This document shows, piece by piece, positions 34,396-42,038 of a stretch of DNA of 64,000 nucleotides (the first letter of the stretch is position 1; each line of letters opens with the position of its first letter). Origin of the DNA: Bacteroidota bacterium (GTDB lineage Bacteria; Bacteroidota; Ignavibacteria; Ignavibacteriales; Melioribacteraceae); the NCBI GenBank assembly GCA_018818065.1, contig JAHISV010000012.1:248001-312000 (forward strand), written 5' to 3'. The notes below the pieces were generated by a model. The model made no database searches and was not told the DNA's origin. It worked only from the letters and a program-made list of their open reading frames with translations. The position numbers and the translations under genes were made by a program.

Positions 34396-34446
34396 TTTAA
34401 ATTTTGGGGTATTTTGTTGATTTTTAGGCTAAAAACACAATTCGAA

Positions 34447-34464
34447 GTGGCTAATATTATACAC
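34447..34464. promoter_or_regulatory. Palindromic candidate enhancer site upstream of flgB
   Basis: GTGGCTAATATTATACAC has the same GTG, central TAATATTA and CAC as the site at 12699. It lies between the end of the chemotaxis operon and the flgB promoter, in the position expected for an activator of sigma-54 transcription. Confidence 0.6.
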
Positions 34465-34474
34465 TTGCTAACTA

Positions 34475-34717
34475 TTACTCAGAATAATCCAGTAAGACTG
34501 ATTTTGTTTGTCCGCAAGAGCAAATAAATTTTATTTCCTTAAGTGTTTCATCTTCCCCTTTTTTGAGGACAATTTTTACTCCATCGAAGCTTTCTTCCTC
34601 GACAGAAATCTTTGTTTTTCCGGCAATTGCAGCTTCGGCGGATTTTATAACATTGCTTCTTTTTCCGTCAATGTTATAGTATTCATTAAAAATTGTATCA
34701 ATAAAATCTTCTTTCAT
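34475..34717 (-). CDS. Small unrecognised protein after cheB
   Basis: An 80-residue acidic, soluble protein ending in KFICSCGQTKSVLLDYSE, with a CxC pair in that tail. I do not recognise a family. The start overlaps the cheB stop by one base, so the two are probably translated together. The position suggests a link to receptor adaptation or CheB, but nothing in the sequence shows a mechanism. Confidence 0.78.
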   Translation of the reverse strand: MKEDFIDTIFNEYYNIDGKRSNVIKSAEAAIAGKTKISVEEESFDGVKIVLKKGEDETLKEIKFICSCGQTKSVLLDYSE

Positions 34718-35781
34718 TATAGTACCTCGTTTACAACATCTGCAATACTTTCTAGTGGAGTTACCGCATCCGCGTAATTATTATCAACGATTGCTCTTGG
34801 CATACCGTAAACTACGCAAGACTCCTCATTTTGGGCAAGACAATAACCGCCTAATTTTTTAAGCCTGGAAATTCCCTCCAATCCGTCTTTACCCATTCCA
34901 GTCATTATAATTCCCAGCATTTTTTTACCATATATATCAATGGCTGAATTCATCATAACATCAACAGATGGTCTGTGCAGTGTATCCGAAGGAGTATCCG
35001 AAAGTATTATTGTTACACCAGAACCCGATTTTTTAAATGTCATGTGAGATCCGCCGGGGGCTATATATACCGTTGCCGCTTTAATAATTTCTCCGTGCTC
35101 TGCTTCTTTAACATGAACTTCAGATAAATTGTCAAGCCTATCCGCAAGTGATTTTGTGAATTTTGGCGGCATGTGCTGAACTATAAAAATAGGCTGTTTA
35201 ATGTCTTTCCTTATTCTGGGAATAACTTTTTGTAAAGACATAGGCCCGCCGGTTGATACCCCCAAGGCGACTGCGTTATAATCGGATTTTGGCAACTTCC
35301 CTCTTCTTGTTGCAACCTTATCTCCCATTAAACCCGGAGATTTACTTTGAGCCGCTCTAAGCCTGTTTCTAAAAGATCTTTGTTGAACAATAGCTTTAAC
35401 TTTGCGTACCAGTTCGTCTTTAATATTAATAATATTAACATTAACATAAGAAAGCTCTTTGGGGATAAAATCCACAGCTCCCAGTTCAAGAGCACGCATA
35501 GTTGATTCTGCACCTTCGGTAGTAAGGGAACTAACCATTAGAACTGAAGTTGGGCAGTCTTTCATTATTTTTTCAAGAGCAGTTAGTCCATCCATTACCG
35601 GCATTTCAATATCGAGAGTAACAACATCCGGTGAAAGACTTTTTACCATCTCATATCCTTCCAAACCATTTTTTGCTGTCCCAACAACTTCAATCACATC
35701 ATCATCTTCCAGCATAATGGATATTGCTTTCCGCATAAATGCAGAGTCGTCAATAATAACTGCTTTAATCTTATTTTCCAT
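34717..35781 (-). CDS. cheB: Chemotaxis protein-glutamate methylesterase CheB
   Basis: A 354-residue protein with an N-terminal receiver domain (DDSAFMRKAI, phospho-acceptor Asp57 in VVTLDIEMPVMDG) and a C-terminal methylesterase domain with GVSTGGPMSLQKVI, IVQHMPPKFTKSLADRL and IMTGMGKDGLEG, which contain the catalytic Ser, His and Asp. CheB removes methyl groups from chemoreceptors, reversing CheR. It follows cheA by one base or less and precedes a small unknown gene. Confidence 0.97.
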   Translation of the reverse strand: MENKIKAVIIDDSAFMRKAISIMLEDDDVIEVVGTAKNGLEGYEMVKSLSPDVVTLDIEMPVMDGLTALEKIMKDCPTSVLMVSSLTTEGAESTMRALELGAVDFIPKELSYVNVNIINIKDELVRKVKAIVQQRSFRNRLRAAQSKSPGLMGDKVATRRGKLPKSDYNAVALGVSTGGPMSLQKVIPRIRKDIKQPIFIVQHMPPKFTKSLADRLDNLSEVHVKEAEHGEIIKAATVYIAPGGSHMTFKKSGSGVTIILSDTPSDTLHRPSVDVMMNSAIDIYGKKMLGIIMTGMGKDGLEGISRLKKLGGYCLAQNEESCVVYGMPRAIVDNNYADAVTPLESIADVVNEVL

Positions 35782-37773
35782 TTATTTCGCTATACTATTT
35801 ATCAATTCGCTAATATCGAGTATCATTACCACTGTACCATCGCCTAAAATTGTAGAGCCGGCTATACCATGAACAGTACCCAGGTAACTACCCAGTGATT
35901 TAATTACTACTTCTTTCTGTCCTACAAGATCGTCAACCTTTATACCATATCGTCTTTCTGCAATACCAACTACAACAACATATTGCCAGTCACTTTCTTT
36001 TTTTTCAACAACTCCATAAAGTAGTGTATCTATATCTATTAAGGGCAGAACCTGTTCCCTTAATGTAATAACCTGACGTTGGTTAATGGAGCTTATATGA
36101 TCTTTATGTACTCTTACTACTTCAACAACCGAGTTCAATGGAATTACAACAATCTCATTTGCCACTTTAACAATCATACCAGGTATTATGGCAAGAGTTA
36201 GTGGAAGTTTAATTATAATTTTACTTCCTTTACCAACCTCTGATTCAACATCAATAATTCCGCGAAGTTTTGTAACATTGGTCTTTACAACGTCCATACC
36301 AACACCGCGACCAGATACATTTGTAACCTTGGCCGCAGTAGAAAACCCTGGCAAAAAGATTAAATTGTAGGCATCTTTTTTTGATAATTCTCTGGCTTTT
36401 TCTTCGGTGATTAACCCCTTGCTAACAGCTTTTTCCTTCAGAACTTCAGCATCTATTCCTTTTCCATCATCTTCAATACTGATAGTGATATTGTTACCTT
36501 CATGCTCGGCCGAAAGAATTATTGTTCCTACGGGATCTTTACCATTTTTCTTTCGGAAGTCCGGATCTTCAACACCATGGTCTACGGAGTTTCTTACAAG
36601 GTGAACCAAAGGATCATTAATTTCTTCAATAAGAGTCTTATCAAGTTCAGTTTCCTCACCCTTGATAATAAGTCTTACTTCTTTTTGTGTTTCCTTGGCA
36701 AGATCTCTTACAACCCGCGGAAACCTGTTAAAAACCTTACCAATCTTAACCATTCTGGTTTTCATTACGATAAGCTGAAGCTCATCGGTCATCAGATCGA
36801 TTTGCTTGGTTACATCAGCAAGATCCCGCGACAGTTCTGTTCCTTCATGTTCAAGGGCAACATCACTGTTTACCTGCGCTAACCTGTTTCGACCAAGGAC
36901 CAGTTCAGAAGCGATATTCAAAAGCTCATCCAACCTTTCAATATCAACTCTTATATTACTTTCCTGTGATTTTTGCATAGCGGCTTTTGCTATTTTATCA
37001 CCCACGTTACCTGAACCAGAGGTCCCTTTGGATTTAGCAATAATGCCAACAGACTCCAGGGGAATTTCCTGGATTTCAGGAGTTTCTTCTCCATCTTCTT
37101 CCAAAACTTCAACTGTATCATCTTCGGTCTCAACCTCGTCAAGTTCAACTTCCTCAACCTCAATCTCTTCAGGCTCTGGCTCTTCAACAAAGGCGTCATC
37201 TGTTTTTTTCTTAGGTGTCTTCCGGGTCGCAGTTTTCTTCGTAACTTTATTACGGGTTGCAGCTGCTTTTTTATTAGGTTTAGGAGCCTTAGCCGTTTCT
37301 TTTAAATCTGGTTCAGGGGCTGTTACAGGCTTCTCTTTTTTTACCTCTGCTGCCGAAGGATTTTCCATTCCTTCAATGATAGAAACGAGGAGATTAAGTG
37401 TGTCATCAATTTCCACATCTTCGTTTTTGTTTTCATCAACACATTCCGAAAGTAATTTAATCTTATCGAATGCATCGAGAATTCCATCCATTATCCCCGA
37501 GTTAAGAACAGCTTCCCCTTTTCTCAGTTTATTGAGAATATCTTCACATTTGTGAGTAACAAGCGTAAGCCTTTCGAGTCCTAAAAATCCAGAAGTCCCT
37601 TTGATTGTATGAAATGCTCTGAATATCTTATTAAGCAATTCATCATCCTGCGGAGAACTTTCTAACTCCATGAGTTCCGAATCTAAATTTTCAAGAATTT
37701 CCCGAGTCTCCACGATAAAGCTATCGAGGATGTCTTGCATATCTGGATCATGTAATATTTCGTAGTTTGCCAT
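35782..37773 (-). CDS. cheA: Chemotaxis histidine kinase CheA, with an unusual charged linker in place of P2
   Basis: A 663-residue kinase. P1 (Hpt) spans about 1-120 with His55 in FRAFHTIKGTSGFLG. Residues about 145-235 lack a recognisable P2 (CheY/CheB-binding) domain; instead there is a Lys/Ala/Thr-rich stretch (KAPKPNKKAAATRNKVTKK) followed by a strongly acidic one (EPEPEEIEVEEVELDEVETE). P3 and P4 follow, with NSVDHGVEDP, EDDGKGIDAEVL and GRGVGMDVVKTNV, then the CheW-like P5. It phosphorylates CheY and CheB. An antisense open frame over the linker is an artefact of the repeats. Confidence 0.96.
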   Translation of the reverse strand: MANYEILHDPDMQDILDSFIVETREILENLDSELMELESSPQDDELLNKIFRAFHTIKGTSGFLGLERLTLVTHKCEDILNKLRKGEAVLNSGIMDGILDAFDKIKLLSECVDENKNEDVEIDDTLNLLVSIIEGMENPSAAEVKKEKPVTAPEPDLKETAKAPKPNKKAAATRNKVTKKTATRKTPKKKTDDAFVEEPEPEEIEVEEVELDEVETEDDTVEVLEEDGEETPEIQEIPLESVGIIAKSKGTSGSGNVGDKIAKAAMQKSQESNIRVDIERLDELLNIASELVLGRNRLAQVNSDVALEHEGTELSRDLADVTKQIDLMTDELQLIVMKTRMVKIGKVFNRFPRVVRDLAKETQKEVRLIIKGEETELDKTLIEEINDPLVHLVRNSVDHGVEDPDFRKKNGKDPVGTIILSAEHEGNNITISIEDDGKGIDAEVLKEKAVSKGLITEEKARELSKKDAYNLIFLPGFSTAAKVTNVSGRGVGMDVVKTNVTKLRGIIDVESEVGKGSKIIIKLPLTLAIIPGMIVKVANEIVVIPLNSVVEVVRVHKDHISSINQRQVITLREQVLPLIDIDTLLYGVVEKKESDWQYVVVVGIAERRYGIKVDDLVGQKEVVIKSLGSYLGTVHGIAGSTILGDGTVVMILDISELINSIAK

Positions 37774-37782
37774 ATTTTTTTT

Positions 37783-38538
37783 CTATGCGAATAGTTTATC
37801 GATATCATCTTGTGATTGTTTACTTTTGGATTCTTGAATAATAGAATCTGTTTCTATCTGTCGTTGCCCAGAAGTTTCATAATTGGCGTTCGGATCAAAT
37901 GTTCCAATTGCCGGGGTTATTACCTTTTCAATATCTTTTTGAGATTCGCCATCGGTAAGATCATTTATCAGCGAAGCAAGTTTGCCCTGTACCGAATCAA
38001 TTAAATGGTTTACTGCGGCAAGTTGTTGAGCAGTAACATCCTGAACCTGTAATGATAAAGTAATATTATAAGCATCATTTTTAATTTTTTGAAAGGACTC
38101 TAATAAATCGTTAATAGTCTCGGAAATAAAGTCACCCTTTTCATATTCATCAAGTAAAGCCAAAGCCTCGGTGTTTCCCTGAAGATAGGTACGTAATTTT
38201 ATTCTTATTCCAGCTCGGTTCTTCTCTTTTTCGTCAATTGCTTTTACGGTGTTTTCGACTTTTTGAATATCGTCAGAAATAATATCAACAATATCTAATA
38301 TTTCAGTTGTTGCCATTTCCGTAGCATTAGTGATATTGTTAATCTGATCCTGAGCTCTTGGTATTTTGCTCGTACTCTCAGCAATAGACTTATTTATAGT
38401 CTCTAAAAGCGGAACTGTCTCTTTCATAAAATCGATAAGGCTTTGAATTATGGGTATAATTTTCTGTCCATAACTAAATACCGATTTTAAATCATTCAGC
38501 TTATCAAAAAGCTGAGTCATGTTTTCAACTCTCTTCAT
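37783..38538 (-). CDS. cheZ: CheZ-like CheY-P phosphatase
   Basis: A 251-residue helical protein with the CheZ active-site pattern: LSLQVQDVTAQQLAAVNHLI contains Asp167 and Gln171, spaced as the catalytic Asp/Gln pair of CheZ. The last ten residues, SQDDIDKLFA, resemble both the CheY-binding tail of CheZ and the start of FliM in this window. It would end CheY signals. The long N-terminal helices fit the CheZ dimer bundle. Divergence from proteobacterial CheZ is large, so the name is by motif and position between cheY and cheA. Confidence 0.8.
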   Translation of the reverse strand: MKRVENMTQLFDKLNDLKSVFSYGQKIIPIIQSLIDFMKETVPLLETINKSIAESTSKIPRAQDQINNITNATEMATTEILDIVDIISDDIQKVENTVKAIDEKEKNRAGIRIKLRTYLQGNTEALALLDEYEKGDFISETINDLLESFQKIKNDAYNITLSLQVQDVTAQQLAAVNHLIDSVQGKLASLINDLTDGESQKDIEKVITPAIGTFDPNANYETSGQRQIETDSIIQESKSKQSQDDIDKLFA

Positions 38539-38551
38539 TCACTCCTCCGCT

Positions 38552-38923
38552 TTAGACAGCTTCTAAAATTTGATCGATTTTTTCCTTAAGTATCTGCGGT
38601 GTAAATGGTTTTACTACATAATTATTCACTTTGGCGTTAAGGGCTTCAATAATGTCCTCCTTAATACCTCTTGTAGTAACCATTAATATAGGCAGACCTG
38701 CAAGTTTACTATCACCTCTTATGGCCTTAACCAATTCGAGACCTGAAACCTCAGGCATATTCCAGTCGGTAATAACAAACTTAATGTCAGCATCTGAAGC
38801 CAATACATCTAAAGCTTGTTGCCCATCAGCGGCTTCGACAAAGTCAGTATATCCAAGATTTTTTAATGAGTTGGCAACAATTCTTCTCATAGTTACCGAA
38901 TCATCAACTATTAAAAATTTCAT
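38552..38923 (-). CDS. cheY: Chemotaxis response regulator CheY (copy 1)
   Basis: A 123-residue single receiver domain: FLIVDDSVTMRRIVANSLKN, phospho-acceptor Asp53 in FVITDWNMPEVSGLELV, the Thr of ILMVTTRGIKED and the Lys in NNYVVKPFTPQILKEKI. The TDWNMP motif is typical of CheY that binds FliM. It lies directly upstream of the CheZ-like gene and downstream of a second cheY. Confidence 0.94.
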   Translation of the reverse strand: MKFLIVDDSVTMRRIVANSLKNLGYTDFVEAADGQQALDVLASDADIKFVITDWNMPEVSGLELVKAIRGDSKLAGLPILMVTTRGIKEDIIEALNAKVNNYVVKPFTPQILKEKIDQILEAV

Positions 38924-38943
38924 AGCAATTCTTCCTTGTGGTT

Positions 38944-39309
38944 TTAGTTTAAATATTTCGCAACTTCATACAAAATCCTCTTTGGATCAAATGGTTTTAC
39001 TAAGTACGAATTTGCCCCGTAGGCCATACCCTTTTCAATCTCCTCACTACTTCCTAAAGAACTTAAAATAATGATGGGGATTTCTTTATAGAGTTCATTT
39101 TCTCGAATTGTCTTGATTAATTCGAATCCATCAATATTTGGCATATTAAGATCTGTGATGATAAGGTCCAGTTTTTCATTGGGTATTTTTTCCAGAGCCT
39201 CCATTCCATCCGAGGCAGTTATTATCTCATACCCCTTCATTGTTAAGGCAAACGATACAAATTTCCTTATCGTAGGAGAATCGTCAGCAACAAGGATTAC
39301 TTTTTTCAT
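38944..39309 (-). CDS. CheY-like response regulator (copy 2)
   Basis: A 121-residue single receiver domain: ILVADDSPTIRKFVSFALTM, Asp53 in LIITDLNMPNIDGFELIKT, IILSSLGSSEEI and NSYLVKPFDPKRIL. The replacement of the usual Thr by Ser (LSSLG) and the different surface suggest a separate role from its neighbour, for example as a phosphate sink. It follows cheR by 9 nt or less. Confidence 0.92.
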   Translation of the reverse strand: MKKVILVADDSPTIRKFVSFALTMKGYEIITASDGMEALEKIPNEKLDLIITDLNMPNIDGFELIKTIRENELYKEIPIIILSSLGSSEEIEKGMAYGANSYLVKPFDPKRILYEVAKYLN

Positions 39310-39317
39310 CCTTTATA

Positions 39318-40217
39318 TTACTCCTTTTTATATGTAATTGTCTTGGGAAAACTAACTAACTTAAACGCTTTAGATATTCCGTGGAGAGTTTCAGAATAAC
39401 CTATAAACAAATATCCACCATGATTAAGTCCATTATATAAATGAGAGATAGTTTTAATTTTTGAATTAACATCAAAATAAATAAGAACATTGGCACAGAA
39501 AATAACATCGAATGTGTTCATCATTCTCATAGCCCTGTCGTCATGAAGATTTAGCAACTTAAATGAAACCATTTCCATGATTTTAGGGTCAATTTGATAT
39601 CCTTTTCCCTCAAGTTTGAAATATTTTTTTAAATAATACTGTGGTGTATTTCTTATAGAGTACTCTTTGTACAATCCTTTACTGGCAGTTTCCACCACGG
39701 CAAAGTTGATATCTGTACCTACAATTTCAAGATTAAAGTCCGGGAATCTTGGTTTCATCAAGTCATTCCAAATCATAGCAATAGAATAAGCTTCTTCACC
39801 TGAAGAACTTGCCGCGCTCCAGATTCGAATTGTCTTTTTACCTAACTTTTTCATTTTTGCAATGAGTTCGGGGAATATAGAAGAGACAAGAGAATCCAAC
39901 TGAGGTTGGTTCCTGAAGAAAAAGGTTTCGTTTATAGTTATTGCTTCATATAAATATTTCTTTTCTTCATTACCCTTAACATTGAATTTTACGTACTCGA
40001 AATACTGCTCGAATGTATCCATCCCAAGAAAGTTTATTCTCTTTTGAAGTCTGCTCTCCAGTAAATACTTTTTATTATCCTGAAAATATATACCGCAATT
40101 ATCGTAGATGTACTTCCTCCACTCTTCGAATCCCTGGTTGGAGAGTTCGGCCTTCTTGCTGGCACCCATTTGAGTGGTTTTAAACTGTGATAATACGCTA
40201 TTATAATTTTGATTCAT
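39318..40217 (-). CDS. cheR: Chemotaxis protein methyltransferase CheR
   Basis: A 299-residue protein with the N-terminal helical domain and the SAM-binding fold of CheR: RIWSAASSSGEEAYSIAMIW, VGTDINFAVVETASKGLYKE, YSIRNTPQYYLKKYF and DVIFCANVLIYFD, HLYNGLNHGGYLFIGYSETL. It methylates chemoreceptors. No receptor or CheW gene is in the window, so these must be elsewhere. Confidence 0.96.
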   Translation of the reverse strand: MNQNYNSVLSQFKTTQMGASKKAELSNQGFEEWRKYIYDNCGIYFQDNKKYLLESRLQKRINFLGMDTFEQYFEYVKFNVKGNEEKKYLYEAITINETFFFRNQPQLDSLVSSIFPELIAKMKKLGKKTIRIWSAASSSGEEAYSIAMIWNDLMKPRFPDFNLEIVGTDINFAVVETASKGLYKEYSIRNTPQYYLKKYFKLEGKGYQIDPKIMEMVSFKLLNLHDDRAMRMMNTFDVIFCANVLIYFDVNSKIKTISHLYNGLNHGGYLFIGYSETLHGISKAFKLVSFPKTITYKKE

Positions 40218-40265
40218 ATTGTTGGCCTTTAAGTACTAAACTTTAGTTTTACCCTAATGGGATTA

Positions 40266-41636
40266 TTATCTCTCTTCAATTATCAATTTTGCTCGTTCGT
40301 TTATCATTTCTTCAGGATCTTCTGCAAGTTTTTTGAGAGCCTCGTCAGCTTTTTCCCCACTTATAGAGTCTAATATTTCGAGTAATTTTAATTTATTCCA
40401 CATATTGTCATCATCTAGCATGGTATCAATAAACAGAAATGCAGTATCAATGTCAGTGTGGAAAAGAAGTTCAGTCGCCGTTTTTCTGACCTCTTCATCA
40501 GGGTTTTCAAGACACTTGGAAAACGAGTCTGTTAAATCCCTAACCTCAAGAGGCCCGATGTGTATAGTAATGTCGAGTCCTTCAAAGACAACAATTTCCT
40601 GCAGAAGATAAAGAAGGCTTTTTACATTTTTGTGTGTGCTTCTCAGCAATGCCAAAATGCCATTAAGCAGTATTTTTGGGTTAGAGAAAAACTTTGGCTT
40701 TATTGCTTCATCCAATTCAGAATCTTCACCCCAAATTTTTAGGCAGGCTAAAATAATATCTTTATCTTCAAACTCGCTAACCAGAAGGGCAGCTACTTTT
40801 TTATACTGAGGATCAGCGTCATTCAAAGTTGTAAGAATTATATTCTTCATCTTTTCGTCAAAAGGAATATCAAATCCATACTTTTCTTTTAGAAGATAGA
40901 TTGACTCAAGTAAAGGATACATCAAGGCTCCTTCTACTTCATTTAGTTCAGAAAGCAGGAAGAAAAATATGCTCTCATCGCCAACAAGGCCAAAGCTCTC
41001 AATTAGTGAGAATTTTGTAAGATCATCTTCTTTAGAATAAATTAATTGCATAAAATCTAAGGCTGCCTTTGACCCTATTTTACCCATAGCTTCAATAACC
41101 GTAGTTTTGAACAATTCATTCTGCTCATAAACTTTTGGCAAATATTCAAGACACTTTTCATATTTAATATTACCAAGGGCTTCAACACAAGCCAGGGCTA
41201 CATTATCATCATCCGTAACCTTGAGTAATTCAAGAATTGAATTACCTGGTTTCTGATTTCTAATAAGACCCATGACGTCAACAACAAATTTTTTATCATC
41301 ATCATCGCCTTTGGCTATATAAGATTCAAGTGCATCAATACTTGCATCACCAATCTTTAGCAAAACTTCACCAGAGAGATTTCTGATTGAAATATCTTTC
41401 GAGGAGACAAATTGAATAATATTTTCCGGAATTTTTGAATTCCCATTTACAATTAAAGCCATTGAAACTACATTTCGAACGCCTTTGTCTTCATCCGTCA
41501 GCAAAGAGCACATTTTAACAAGTACGTCATCAGGAAGCTCATCGTACATAACCTGTTCAACGCCTCTTAACCTTTCGGCCGAGTCTTCGGAATTCAATTG
41601 AGCCAATATTTCTTCAAAATTAATTTCTTCTTCCAT
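40266..41636 (-). CDS. HEAT-repeat protein, first gene of the chemotaxis operon
   Basis: A 456-residue protein built of HEAT-like alpha-helical repeats, for example LRGVEQVMYDELPDDVLVKM, DKGVRNVVSMALIVNGNSKI and DEEVRKTATELLFHTDIDTA. No catalytic motif is seen. Such proteins are scaffolds; one at the head of a chemotaxis operon may organise signalling proteins or the motor. It is preceded by a 68-nt leader and a sigma-54 type promoter at 41715, and followed by cheR after 48 nt. Confidence 0.87.
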   Translation of the reverse strand: MEEEINFEEILAQLNSEDSAERLRGVEQVMYDELPDDVLVKMCSLLTDEDKGVRNVVSMALIVNGNSKIPENIIQFVSSKDISIRNLSGEVLLKIGDASIDALESYIAKGDDDDKKFVVDVMGLIRNQKPGNSILELLKVTDDDNVALACVEALGNIKYEKCLEYLPKVYEQNELFKTTVIEAMGKIGSKAALDFMQLIYSKEDDLTKFSLIESFGLVGDESIFFFLLSELNEVEGALMYPLLESIYLLKEKYGFDIPFDEKMKNIILTTLNDADPQYKKVAALLVSEFEDKDIILACLKIWGEDSELDEAIKPKFFSNPKILLNGILALLRSTHKNVKSLLYLLQEIVVFEGLDITIHIGPLEVRDLTDSFSKCLENPDEEVRKTATELLFHTDIDTAFLFIDTMLDDDNMWNKLKLLEILDSISGEKADEALKKLAEDPEEMINERAKLIIEER

Positions 41637-41714
41637 TTTCTTTCCCTAAATTCTATAACTCCTATGAGCACTATCGAACATTATTACAAACTTTTAACCG
41701 CTGATTCACATTAA

Positions 41715-41730
41715 GTCAAATATAATGCCG
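41715..41730 (-). promoter_or_regulatory. Sigma-54 (-24/-12) promoter of the chemotaxis operon
   Basis: The minus strand reads CGGCATTATATTTGAC, with GG and GA separated by 10 bases. The start site would be near 41704, giving a 68-nt leader before the HEAT gene. The palindrome at 41779 is centred about 58 bp upstream of the -24 element. Confidence 0.68.
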
Positions 41731-41778
41731 AAAATAATTCATGTTTTTCGAAAATTAAATGGTGTCTCAAATATCATT

Positions 41779-41796
41779 ATGGTTAATATTGACCAA
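41779..41796. promoter_or_regulatory. Palindromic candidate enhancer site in the divergent region
   Basis: ATGGTTAATATTGACCAA is a palindrome with the core TGGTTAATATTGACCA, matching the sites at 12699, 22012 and 34447. Its spacing to the minus-strand -24 element equals that of the fliL site. It is about 180 bp from the plus-strand -24 element, still within the range of enhancer action. Confidence 0.6.
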
Positions 41797-41965
41797 ACTG
41801 ATAAAATTATCCACAATTTTCTATTTAACAATAATTTTAGTGCATTTTCCAAATATTTTTCATATCGATCTGTTTTGAAATGCTGTTTACTATTAAAATT
41901 TCGCCTTTTATGCCAGCTAGTTAAATTAACAGTAGAAAACTCGAATAATCACCACCCCAAGTTGA

Positions 41966-41981
41966 TGGCATCATAGTTGAT
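41966..41981 (+). promoter_or_regulatory. Sigma-54 (-24/-12) promoter of the REC-PAS-HK gene
   Basis: The plus strand reads TGGCATCATAGTTGAT, with GG and GA separated by 10 bases, matching the other promoters in the window. The start site would be near 41992, giving a leader of about 47 nt to the ATG at 42039. Confidence 0.62.
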
Positions 41982-42038
41982 GAAATAGTTAATAAGAAAA
42001 ATCAGGCAGTTGTTGTTATAATAAAATGTAAGGTTTTT

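Larger units (their letters stand above)
41637..42038. other. Divergent control region between the chemotaxis operon and the REC-PAS-HK gene
   Basis: This 402-base stretch holds no convincing gene. It contains a minus-strand sigma-54 type promoter (41715-41730), a plus-strand one (41966-41981) and, between them, a palindromic candidate enhancer (41779-41796). A perfect single DnaA-type 9-mer occurs at 41807-41815 and is regarded as chance. The remaining sequence is AT-rich without clear structure. Confidence 0.7.

Noticed and set aside
36806..37555. A 249-residue open frame on the plus strand, antisense to cheA
   Set aside because: It mirrors the repetitive charged linker and P1 region of CheA, is Ser/Thr-rich with no recognisable domain, and has no promoter or ribosome site.
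41807..41815. Perfect DnaA-box 9-mer TTATCCACA in the divergent control region
   Set aside because: A single copy without further boxes, AT-rich unwinding repeats or dnaA/dnaN nearby is expected by chance; not an origin.
41725..41976. An 83-residue plus-strand frame in the divergent control region
   Set aside because: It covers both the enhancer palindrome and part of the promoters, has no ribosome site and an unusual Phe/Lys/Asn-rich composition.
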